Shown one piece after another: positions 24,513 to 34,837 of a stretch of 64,000 nt of DNA. The notes beneath the pieces are model-generated. The model was not told the DNA's origin and did not search any database. It was given only the letters and a program-made list of their open reading frames with translations. The position numbers were made by a program, and so were the translations under genes. Position 1 is the first letter of the stretch, and the number at the start of each line of letters is the position of its first letter. The stretch spans positions 827,001-891,000 of the forward strand of contig JAJOZX010000998.1 in assembly GCA_023014485.1 (NCBI GenBank). The letters run 5' to 3'. Source of the stretch: Bathynomus jamesi (taxonomy: Eukaryota; Arthropoda; Malacostraca; Isopoda; Cirolanidae).

Positions 24513-24540
24513 GGGGTAGTGCCCTTCGGTGGTGGTGTGT

Positions 24541-24867
24541 GAGCATCGCTAGTAGTATGGCGAAAAGTGGGAGAGTGCATTGCAATGTTGCAAGATGTTA
24601 TGCAACAAAGGGGAGTGGGTCTTGCAACAAGTCAATGCTGCAAAGGGGGAGGGGTTATCCCCCAAGCTGCAATGAAAGGGGATGGAGATTTGGGGGAGAA
24701 CGGAGGATGACCTCCCCCCAAAGGGGTAACCTTAACCTAAGAGAGGGAGAGAAAGGAGAAGGAGGGGGTCTTTGGGGGAGAAGATGGGATGTTCTCACCC
24801 CCCCCCCCAAAAGGAAACCCTAACCTAAGCCTTAACCTAAGAAGGAGAGAGGGGTGTTCGCGTGCCC
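24541..24867 (+). repeat. GC-rich dispersed repeat, copy 1
   Basis: About 85% identical by eye to the reverse complement of 54145-54487. It contains GGGAGAGTGCATTGCAATG, CTTGCAACAAGTCAATGC, GGGTTATCCCCCAAGCTGCA and the tail CTAACCTAAGCCTTAACCTAAG. No coding support; the open frame spanning it has a repetitive composition. Similar G-runs and TTGCAAC words make it stand out from the AT-rich surroundings. Confidence 0.8.
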
Positions 24868-25324
24868 CAGCTAGATCCATAATGAGACTTCATCCGAGCA
24901 CCCGCTCTCTTATAAGGTCCTAATCAGCCAGTTGGCTTAAGCAGCTAGTCGGCTTAAGGGCTTAATCTGGCTTAGAAGACGTAAATGGCTTGTTCAGGTG
25001 TACATTATTAGGGTTGAGCTGCCAGATTGCGCTATTTATTTAATTAAAGCATATATTCTTGACAGATGGCTTAGAAATCCACTAGTTGGTTTAGAAGGCG
25101 TAACCAGCTATTTGGTATACATATAATTAAATAATATCGTTTATATATACAACCAGAAGAATTAAATAAAATACCATTACATCATTCTGTTTATTTAGAC
25201 GAATTATTGGAATAAATTTCATGAAATATATAGAAAATAAACACAATAGTTCAATCTATACAAACGATGGAATATATAAAAAAATAAAAAAATAATAATA
25301 ATAGTATAAGAAATACGGAGCAAT
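24868..25324. other. AT-rich spacer with GGCTTAAG-type words
   Basis: It holds imperfect short repeats of a GGCTTAGAAGACGTAA-like word (about 24965 and 25085). No gene recognised. Confidence 0.4.
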
Positions 25325-25340
25325 ATATATATATATATAT

Positions 25341-27633
25341 CAGGGCGGGTCATACTATGCATTTTTTTAAATCAATGGAGAGGGGTGTTCAAATGACATA
25401 TTTTGGTGTATAGAACACAATTCTGAAGAAAATATTTAATTCTGATAACCCTAACCTACATCATTTTGCCGTTGATTATTATTAAATTGTTGATTATTTT
25501 ACTATTGTAGTTACCCCAGAATATGTCTTCTCACGTTTTCTATCATGGCTGCTCACGTTATCTCTCATAGAGCATTGTTCTAACTAATTCATATAAACAC
25601 ATATAATGTAATTCATATAATAATAATATTTAAATACTCAAATAAAAAGGTGTGCCATTCCACTTAATTGTAATTATCATACAGTTTGGTATATGAAATA
25701 TTTTGACGGTTTTCTGGCGCGCATAAGGCCATTTTCTGAGCCACCTTTCTCAGAGACTAGAATGTAACGTTTCAGAACATTCTAAAACGTTTTGTGAAAT
25801 ATTTGAAGTGACTCATGATTTATGAAGCTATTTTACCACCTCGGCTTGCAGTGAGGGGATAGATTTAGTGATTATTTACTGATATTTTTTTTGTTACTGT
25901 TCACATGTGAGTATTATTCTGTTATATTTTAGAAAAAGCTATTTCTACGCATATTATAGTGATACAGTGATTGCATCCTCTTTGATGGGCGGATTGACCT
26001 GACCATTGTGATGATGGAAGCTGAGGGCAGTGACCAATCTTTTCCCGCAAAGATCAAGGAAGAACACTATAGTGTTGTTAGTGAGCCTGGCAGCTACTAT
26101 CTGTTCCACTTTACCCAGAGAAAGCAACTAAAGAGGAGTCACATGCGGAGAAGGTTACTAAGGTCCTGTTTGCCTGGCTGAAAGAGAGGGGTTATGATAA
26201 GACCTTGTTGGCCATTGGAGGAGACTCAACAAATGTCAACACTGGTGTGAAAGCTGGAGTAATGCGGAAGCTGGAGCTGCACCTGGGGAGAAAGCTGGTC
26301 TGGTTGGTGTGCAACCTGCACACTGTTGAACTTCCCCTGCGCCATCTCATTGTTGACCTTGATGGCCCTACTCTGTCAGACAAAAAATTATCCGGGCCAA
26401 TAGGAAAGCTCCTTGATTCTGCTACAGACTTTGATATCAATCCAAACTTCACCCGAATCTCTGTTGGCCCTCCACTGATCAAGCTTCCCGACACGGTCAT
26501 TCAAGATCTCTCAACTGATCAATACTATGGCTATAAAATCGTCTGTGCAGTCAGGGATGGAGTACTTCCTGCAGGGCTGGCTCTGTTAGAGATAGCACCA
26601 GTAAACCACAGCCGCTGGCTCACCACAGCGAACAGACTTCTCAGGCTCTTGGTGTCAAAACACGGACTTAAAGGAAAGAACCTGAAGATTCTGCAATTCA
26701 TTGTGGAATTCATCATTGGAGTGTATTACCCATGTTGGTTGAACGTGAAGGTCAAGCACTCCTGGATCGAAGGGCCTAGGCACATCCTCTTTCAGCTGGA
26801 CTGCCTCAAGTCCAAGAGAAAGGAGGTGCTGGATATTGTGATGCCAACTGTGAGAAGATCTGCTTGGTATGCCCACAGTGAAGTCATCCTCCAAACACTA
26901 CTCTGCTCTGAGGATCAGAAGGAGAGGATTGAAGGGGTGGAGAGAATCCTGGCCATCAGGGGAGAGGGGGACCCGGACACTCAGCTGGGGGACTCCTCTG
27001 TTAGGAGCAGAAGGACACCTGACATCAATTGTGATGCTTCCAGCATCGGTGACTTGATCAGCTGGTCAGAAGGTGTGTCAGAGCCACCTCTCACCTGCTC
27101 TCTAAGCACCTCAGAGGTGAAAAACTTCATCAACACCTCCATGGAGGTGCGCAACTGGCCTTGCCACACACAAAGCATTGAGAGGGTTGTTGTTAAAATG
27201 GTGACTGAGGCTTCTGCTAAGTACTTCTCACAGGAAAAGAGGGATGGAGGATCAGGGCTCAGGAGACCAGCAGGAAGCTGATGTCCAAGTCTGAGTCAAA
27301 GCAGGATTTGTGCAACCTGGCAAAGTTCAAGATGTCAGGAGAATGATCTTTGTAATTATATCCAGTGATATACATGCAGTTCACCTATTAATAAATATAT
27401 GTAAAGTTGATTTGGCCTTGTCAATATAAATGATTTACCTTACATCTTTTAATATATTATAAAGGGTTCAAAAGGGTAAAATTGGCAATTTAGAAATACA
27501 AAATGATGTAGGTTAGAGTTATCTATCCAAAAAAGAAGCTCATATTTGAATTCCCCATGTAAAAACACATAATTTGACACCCCTGATGGTAGGATTTCCT
27601 CAGATTCATGTTGTCACCTGAGTACGACCCGCC

Positions 27634-27636
<3 letters not shown>
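25341..27636 (+). mobile_element. hAT-like DNA transposon, element 3
   Basis: The left end is CAGGGCGGGTCATACT and the right end, on the minus strand, is TAGGGCGGGTCGTACTC. Further inverted blocks lie inside each end: GGGGTGTTCAAAT against GGGGTGTCAAAT, and CTAACCTACATCATTTTG at 25450 against its complement near 27500. (TA)n tracts abut both ends. It carries a truncated transposase (25970-27343). The TIRs are short compared with elements 1 and 2. Confidence 0.85.
25970..27343 (+). pseudogene. hAT-like transposase, element 3 (N-terminal part missing)
   Basis: Coding begins at about 25977 with LFDGRIDLT (possible first Asp). One base is missing near 26110, then 26205-27281 stays open: AIGGDSTNVNTG (second Asp), WLVCNLHTVELPLRHL (C/H signature), HSRWLTTANRLLRL (RW motif), YYPCWLNVK, and the C-terminal PCHTQSIERVVVKMVTEAS. 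Another frameshift near 27245 separates the final segment. Compared with the 795-codon relative at 29590, about 330 N-terminal residues, including its Cys-rich region, are absent. The first part of the element carries no replacement for them. Confidence 0.8.
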
Positions 27637-27695
<59 letters not shown>

Positions 27696-27797
27696 CAAAA
27701 AATAAAAAAATAAAATAATATAAGAAATACAAAACGATGGAGTATAACCATCAATATAACAGTACAGGAGATATATATATATATATATATATATATA
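27637..27797. repeat. (TA)n tracts flanking the mariner and element 3
   Basis: TA runs at 27637-27692 and about 27773-27797 with an 80-bp AT-rich spacer. Confidence 0.9.
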
Positions 27798-28367
27798 CAG
27801 GGTGTCCGAGAATTATCTGTACAATTTTTGGCTGTTATTAAAAGTCAACCATGAAGTGTAGAAATTCCAGTGTTGTCTCATTTTACAGAGAATCTCATTA
27901 AGTTTTTCTGATACCAAGTTTTGACAAGTTTTTTAGAAATTCCAGTGTGTCCGAACATTATCTGTACAATTTAATCTTTTAATAAAATTCTTGATAACAC
28001 ACGTAAAATTCTTAATCAAGATTATTTAGAATCTGTATTTTCAAAAGTTTCTTTTATTAAAGTAACGTTGTTACAAACATTCGATATGTGCACCATTAGT
28101 GATTCGCAAAACATCCAATCGATACTCCAAATGTTGCCATGTACGCTGCAGCATATCCACATCAATTCGCTCAATAGCAGCTGTGATTCTTGCTTTTAAA
28201 TCATCAATGTTTGTCACCCGCGTACATTTCTAAAAAACTTGTCAAAACGTGGTATCAGAAAAAACTTAATGAGATTCTCTGTAAAATGGGACAACACTGG
28301 AATTTCTACACTTCATGGTTGACTTTTAATAACAGCCAAAAATTGTACAGATAATTCTCGGACACCC

Positions 28368-28369
<2 letters not shown>
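27798..28369 (-). mobile_element. Short mariner element with 145-bp inverted arms
   Basis: The ends CAGGGTGTCCGAGAATTATC and, on the minus strand, CCGGGTGTCCGAGAATTATC are flanked by TA on both sides. The inverted arms extend about 145 bp (27798-27943 and 28222-28369). The middle encodes, on the minus strand from about 28220 to 28075, a transposase C-terminus (LKARITAAIERI, LEYRLDVLRITNGAHIE). Only this fragment of the transposase is left, so the copy is non-autonomous. Confidence 0.85.
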
Positions 28370-28411
<42 letters not shown>

Positions 28412-28430
28412 ATATATATATTATATACAC
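28370..28430. repeat. (TA)n tract
   Basis: TA runs with one break, next to the right end of the mariner. Confidence 0.9.
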
Positions 28431-28489
28431 ACAATTATATTAAATAATTAAATATATTGAAAATAGATATACATCAAAATACATACACT

Positions 28490-29268
28490 TTATGTTCTAC
28501 TGCGCTTAAATAAAACACTAAACTCGGACGTGATCGAGTCTACAGTCACATCATTATTGCTTTGCACTAGGCAGTAAATACGATTTAACATTATTTCACC
28601 GCTCAGGTTATAGGGATACCTATACTCGATGTAATTGGCCTTCATATCGTTCAATACTCTTTTTGTGCCCACTTTACATTCGGTTGGTAAGTTATCTTTA
28701 AACACGGCTAGAATACATTCAAAAGCACGCACAAAGAGGTCATCGTTAGCCACATCATCATTATTAAATACAAGTTTATAAAGACTCCTTTCCAATCGAT
28801 GTTTTATTCTTACCGATCCGAGCTTTTCAATCGTGAACTCATCTTCACAATGCATAGCGGCAGTTGAAACAATCTTCTAAGTCGTAACGACAGTTGCTCA
28901 TTATATAAAGAAATTGTTCTTCAGGGTGAACGGTGTAGGTGAGCTCAGCCCTGTACCGCTCAAGTGCTTTGTACCAATGTTCATGATATTTGAAAGAGTC
29001 TAAACATTTTAAATAAACATCCAGCTCTAGACCATTCTCGACTTGTACAGTCCTACACTCGGTAAACCCGTCAAGCAGAGCGGTCTATGCGTATTCAAGA
29101 ACCGTATCCAAATAAATCATATCCGTAACCGACGATTTCAAACATACTGTCGAGGATGAAACGGTTTCGCGTAGGGACAAGAACGTTATTATCAGAAGCA
29201 TTCTTCCACATCAGTCGTATAACAATGCATGTCTCATCTTTATTTGTACACAACGTACAAACAATGGC
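28490..29268 (-). pseudogene. Unrecognised minus-strand frame, probably part of the Maverick-like provirus (left half)
   Basis: 28490-28855 is open. Coding-like sequence continues upstream to about 29096 in a shifted frame, and a further frame, ending at a stop near 29097, runs back to 29268. At 29269-29277 the hAT-like element 4 cuts the frame; the same reading frame continues on the other side at 32310 (the target duplication ATATGAGGG is part of it). I do not recognise the protein. Its strand agrees with the polymerase at 34838-39363, so it may be an accessory gene of the same element. Alternatively it belongs to another virus-derived insertion. Confidence 0.4.
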
Positions 29269-29277
29269 ATATGAGGG

Positions 29278-32200
29278 TAGGGTGTATCGAATTTTTCAAC
29301 TTTCAAATTCCAAATATGAGGGGTGCTAAAAAGTTGCAGCATGACTTAGGAATTCTAAAGATATTTTTGTTAATTTAATATAATTTAGTTTTGCTTGGTA
29401 AGAAGCTACATAAAAATAGTGACTTTTTTGTGGAATTATATAATAATTATTATATTAATAATTATATATGCTGTATATATAATGCACTGCTGTTTTTGCT
29501 TATTTCACAGGTTGAAACATATTCATCAGTGTGCTGAAGATTACTTGTCCGTCAGTGCTACCATCCTAACCAGTGGGAATTGACCTACAATGGCTTCTAA
29601 AAGGAGGACAAGACTGGGGACATTCACACATATGAGCAACCTAATTGGAACTGGTAGAGAGTTGTTGCCCTCTGAACTCCCAACTCTGCGAGACGTTCTG
29701 AAATATGGGCTACTGCTAAGAGAACAAAGTGGTGAGGATGTGAGAAACTACCGAGCAGCCAGTCTTGCAAAGGACATTTACCCTAAAGTGCTTGAAAAGT
29801 GGGAACGAGCAAACAGTTCTTTTGTAGCCCCCGTTGTAAATTCACGAGTCACAATCTTAAACAAGATCCAAGAGAGCTGGGAGCAGGCCAAAAACATATC
29901 TCTTGGGAGAGGAAAGCTACATGTCAAAGAGGCTTTCATTGCAAAACTTGACAAGCTTTTTGACATCCTCAGTTGCAAGTGTAAAATTGTTCTCTGCTCT
30001 GAATTTGGCTGCCTTGCAGATGTTGGTTGCAAAAACGAAACTCATATTAACTGTACATGCCCTAGGGAGATGAAGATCCCTGTGAAGGAACTTGCTTTCA
30101 TTAAAGGTCAGAGAGACACGTCTGGTTCTATTGGAGCACATCAGATTGGCTTGCCAGATCAACCTGAGCACAACAGACAAGTCAAAAAGCAGAAGCGGCA
30201 AGAAGACGAAAGAAGAAGGCTTGCTGAATATAAGCAGACAAGTAAGCAGGATGTTTCAATGCAATCAAATGAAATAATTTTCTCTGATGATGAAAATGAA
30301 GAACAAATAGCTGATGCTCAAGATGGAAAGGATGGAAGTTATGAAGTGACATTAGAAATACCAAGCACGTCTTCAACTTCCAATATTAAGCCAGAGTACA
30401 ACACATTAGAAATACCTAATGTTGCTATGCATAGCATCAGATATGGTGTTGGCCTGCGTGCCACAGCTGCCATCACCACTGCTGCCTTTATGGATGCTGG
30501 CTTGATCACTGAAGAAGACAAGAGACTTGTAGTTGATCACAATAAAGTCAAGAGGGCCCAAGAAAAAGTTATGAGATCCCTGGATCAGGAATTTGATGAT
30601 CTTTGTAAGAAGGGTGAAATTGACTGCATCTTCTTTGACGGCCGTCAAGATACAACTAAAGTTATGCTGAAAGCAGACAATTCAGATCGTCAGTTCCCCA
30701 GCATCATCAAAGAAGAGCATTATTCTGTGTGCAGTAGCCAGGTGGAAGATATCTCTACCACTTCACTCCTGAGAAAGGCTCAACGAGAAAAAAACCTGCT
30801 GAAGTTATTGCTGATAATCTTGTAGATTTCATGAAGAAGAAGGGCATTGATAAAAGCCTGCAGGCCATTGGAGGTGATTCTACAAATGTTAACACTGGCT
30901 GGGAGGGTGGTTCCATGCATTGGGTAGAGGTCAAGCTTTGCCGTAAGCTGATCTGGTTGGTTTGTGCCCTCCACACTAACGAGTTACCCCTGCGACACTT
31001 GATCACAGCACTGGATGGGAAGACCTTGTCTAACAAGAAGTGGACAGGTAACATTGGCAAGATGCTAGACACTGCAACCGAACTTGAAATTGATCCTTCA
31101 TTCACCAAACTCTCAATTGGAGAGCCTCTTACTTCACTGAGTGACAATGTCGTAAAGGATCTCTCTACTGATCAAGCGTACGGGTATAGGATCACACAGG
31201 CCATAAGGACAGGAGAACTTCCCACAGATCTGGCCCTTCTTGAAATTGGTCCAGTGAGCCATTCAAGGTGGTTGACAACAGCAAACAGGCTTTGTCGCAT
31301 ATGGGTTTCAAAACATGGCCTTAAAGGCAAAACCCTCAACAACTTAAGACTGATAGTGGAATACATTGTTGGTGTGTACTACCCCTGTTGGTTCAACATC
31401 AAAGTAAAACACTCTTGGGTGTAAGGCCCACGCCACATCTTGTTTCAGCTGCGGCTAGTTAGGCTGCAAAAGAAGGCTGTAGTGGATGCTGTTTTGCCAA
31501 CCATCAAGCGCTCAGCATGGTATGCATTCAGCGAAATGATAATCCAGACACTCTTGTGCTCAGATGACAGTGAGGAGAGGAGAGCTGGTGTCCAAAAGAT
31601 TGTTGACATGAGGGGTGGAGATGATGACACACTTGGAGATCTTTCTGTACATCCCAGGAAGACACCTTCCATCAACCCCAGTGCTTCTTCCGTGTTGGAG
31701 CTGACAGACTGGTCTGACGGGGTATTTGAACCTCCTTTGACATGTAAACTGACTACAGCGGAAGTAAAGAAGTTCTTTGACAAGCCTATGCAAGTTCCAC
31801 AGTGGCCCTGTCATGCTCAGTCAATAGAGAGGTGTGTGAAACAAGTCACAGAGGCAGCAGGCAGGGTGTATACACATGAGAAACGTGAGGGCTATTTCAG
31901 AGGCCAAGAAGCAAGTCGGCGGCTGATGTCCAAGAACGAATCAAAGCAAGACTTGATGAAACTTGTTGTTTAAATATTTTTTTTTACTGATGTCATTACT
32001 TTCTAATGTTGTTTTATGATTACAAGGATATGTTTTATGATTACTAGGATATGTTTTATGCAGAGAAACTAAAATTTTTATAGCATTACCTGACATTTTG
32101 AGAAGCTAAAATTAATAAATGTTGTTTTCCGAGAGCAATTTATGTGCTTTTTAATCAAACGTAGATTTACCAAGCTAAGTGTTGAGCAATCACAAAAATA

Positions 32201-32300
32201 ATAGCAGATTTGAATTCTTCACATCCAAAAACATTTTTAAAACCCCTCAGTGAAGGAATTGGCAAAAATTAATTTTCACCTCCCAAATTGACACACCCTA
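29278..32300 (+). mobile_element. hAT-like DNA transposon, element 4, with 9-bp TSD
   Basis: The left end is TAGGGTGTATC and the right end, on the minus strand, TAGGGTGTGTC. The flanks repeat ATATGAGGG (29269-29277 and 32301-32309). At 3,023 bp it is the most complete member with a short TIR. It carries a near-full transposase. It has jumped into an open frame of the provirus-like region, so it is younger than that region. Confidence 0.9.
29590..31973 (+). pseudogene. hAT-like transposase, element 4 (almost full length)
   Basis: The start ATG at 29590 opens 411 codons. An N-terminal region (GTFTHMSNLIGTG, LPSELPTLRDVL) is shared in outline with element 1. A Cys-rich block follows (SCKCKIVLCSEFGC, CKNETHINCTC), probably zinc-binding, then an acidic linker and FFDGRQDTTKV (possible first Asp). 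One base is missing near 30745. 30831-31424 has AIGGDSTNVNTG, WLVCALH and HSRWLTTANR. A stop at 31422-31424 is a single-base change relative to element 3. 31440-31973 ends with PCHAQSIERCVKQVTEA. About 795 codons with two lesions, so it is recently dead. Confidence 0.8.
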
Positions 32301-32309
32301 ATATGAGGG

Positions 32310-32703
32310 GGTATCACTAATCTGCTCTCTTCTTGTACCTACACCTGCAGAAATTTTATAACGATCCTCACTCCACTTCTCAACTGCCACGAAGACTCTA
32401 TTCATCTCCTCAACACTTAAATAAACAACGTTCCGTTCACCAGAGTTTGTTTGTCTACGAGTCGTTTCCAGTACATAGTTAATGGCACCGGTTTTACGCC
32501 TGAACACGCGCAATGACTTCGTCACGGACACATCGTACACGGCATTGAGAATGCTGCTCAAAGGAAGTTCCATCGTATTCGAGGAGTGCACGTCCACTCG
32601 GTTCAAGCTCTGAGATGACTATGAACCACAGGCGAGCGGATCGGCTCGACGGGAGGAGTGAGTCACACCATAAGCTGATGAAACGTTTACGGCGTTGTTC
32701 CAA
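32310..32703 (-). pseudogene. Unrecognised minus-strand frame(s) of the provirus-like region (right of element 4)
   Basis: 32298-32606 and 32494-32703 are open in different frames and appear to be one decayed coding region that continues into 28490-29268 across element 4. Words such as LRVFRRKTGAINYVLETTR and VYLSVEEMNRVFVA look like real protein, not chance, but I recognise no family. Confidence 0.4.
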
Positions 32704-32879
32704 CTTGAAAGAGAATACTTGTAACCCGTTATACTGGGTAGGTGTTTTGAGAAATTTTCCTATACATGAAGCAATACCGGTTTCAATGTTTTATCACGCC
32801 CACTCCCCAGAATGTGCACCAGACATTTTCGTTCAGGGGGATTTTCACGAACTAAACACATTTTATTTACACTCCAGTG

Positions 32880-33512
32880 CACTATTTGAGAGAAACATAT
32901 GCCCATATTTTTCCTTTTTGCTTATGAGACGATACTCGTCTCAAAATTCTGTTAAAAACTCACGCTGACCTTTAGGCACAACCTCACTACAAACCTCACC
33001 ATGATATATATTAATGTATTGGTAAAAATACTTAAGATTCTCCATGATGACAAGATTTACATTCTCAGCCGCAGGGTACGAGTACTCGGAATGATGCAAT
33101 ATGATATAATATCGCTTGTCACACCACTCATCAACAAGACTCACTAACCATAACCGTTGCTTCTCTTCTGCACGTGTTGTTACTTCTACTTCACGGTATA
33201 TGTAAACTTTTATAAAGTTTAGTCCTACAACATACTTCATACATCGCTTGTACCACGAAATCCCATAATGCTCTCGCCAGAATACCCGTAGAGTATTTGT
33301 ACCTCTTGTTCCTCAAGCTTCGCACGGTTCAATGTAGCCTTAAAAGTATCAAAGGAGGGTGGAATAGGGAGCCATTCAGTAGCCACCATATCTTCACACT
33401 TTGCCGAATACCACTTCATAAACGTCGAACACGCAATATTAAAGGTAGCCATTACTATTTTTTGTCTACGTAGGAAAATATACATCTGAGACCCAAGGCT
33501 TGCAGCGGTCAA
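32880..33512 (-). pseudogene. Unrecognised minus-strand frames of the provirus-like region
   Basis: 33237-33512 and 32941-33240 overlap by four bases (stop and start within ATGA), and coding-like sequence continues to about 32880 after a stop. They could be two small genes or one gene with a frameshift. Residue content (aromatic, no repeats) looks protein-like. No family recognised; they share strand and spacing with the polymerase. Confidence 0.35.
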
Positions 33513-33600
33513 CTGAACACGCAGGGAAGAGATATTCCCAGGTAGTAGCAGGAGTCACGTGACCGATTATACAGGGGAACGGAGCTTAGAACATTCTCCT

Positions 33601-33602
<2 letters not shown>

Positions 33603-33662
<60 letters not shown>
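33603..33662. repeat. (CA)n microsatellite
   Basis: About thirty CA units. Confidence 0.95.
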
Positions 33663-33663
<1 letters not shown>

Positions 33664-33773
33664 TGAGAAAGTGAAACGCTAATTGAAACACGATTTATTT
33701 AATGAACGAAATATTCAAGGTGTGTGTATATACACAAATACATGTAATAAGTAAAATAAACACTCGTTAACAA

Positions 33774-34783
33774 TATATATATATATATATATATGGGAAT
33801 GAACCTAGAATGGTTCCCTGAGGTTTTTTATGATAAACACAGACCGTGCATGGAACAAGGAACTCTTCTAGGAAAATTAAATCCACTATAGTCCAAATAA
33901 GTAATGGTAAATGACAAATACTATAGTTTTTTCTTTTTCATGATGCTATCCCGACGTGGGCAACGGGTGACTCGCAAACAGGTCCCAAAAATATAGCTTC
34001 CCTCACCAACTATCTGCAAAGCAGATAGGATCCAGCTTTGGGACAGGATCTAGGGTTTAAAGCAGCCTAGCCCAGCTACATTTAGAACCTCAACATAAGC
34101 AAAAGACTCGCTGCCTTCACATCAGATTGAATATATCAAAGAAAAAGGGGTAACTATTATATTTTTAGTCAAAAAACATATTTTTGGGAACTCTTTGCGA
34201 GTGACCCGTTGCCCACGTCGGGCTAGCATCATGAAAAAGAAAAAACTATAGTATTTGTCATGTACCATTACTTATTCGAACTATAGTGGATTTAATTTTC
34301 CTAGAAGAGTTCCTTGTTCCATGCACGGTCCGTGTGTATCGTAAAAAACCTCAGGGAACCATTCTGAGTTTATTCCCATCATGAAACGGACATGTTATGT
34401 GCCTTGAAAAGTGGACGCTCAATTCTGCCAGTTGAGGTTTAAGTTTTGGTTTCTGGCTAAAAATATAATAGTTACCCCTTTTTCTTTGATGTATTCAGTC
34501 TGACGTGAATGCAGCGAGTCTTTTGCTTATATTGAGGTTCTAAATGTAGTTGGGCTAGGCTGCTTTAAACCCTAAATCCCGTTCCAAAGCTGGATCCTAT
34601 CTGCTTTGCAGATAGCTGGTGAAGGAAGCTATATTTTTGGGACCACTTTGCGAGTCACCCGTTGCCCACGTCGGGCTAGCATCCTGAAAAACTAAAAACT
34701 ATAATATTTGTCATTTACTATTACTTATTCGGACTATAGTGGATTTAATTTTCCTAGAAGAGTTCCTTGTTCCATGCACGGTC

Positions 34784-34832
<49 letters not shown>
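33774..34832. repeat. Complex inverted repeat: three copies of one unit between TA tracts
   Basis: A unit of about 390 bp (33795-34186) is followed by an inverted partial copy of its first part (34194-34378) and then an inverted near-full copy (34436-34788). Shared words include AAGGAACTCTTCTAGG or its complement, CGACGTGGGCAACGGGTGA and TATCTGCAAAGCAGATAGG. (TA)n tracts lie at both outer borders (33774-33795 and 34789-34832), and the last copy loses its outer 40 bp at the TA tract. It is probably a foldback-type element with a secondary copy. It sits immediately after the polymerase stop codon. Confidence 0.8.
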
Positions 34833-34834
<2 letters not shown>

Positions 34835-34837
34835 CAA

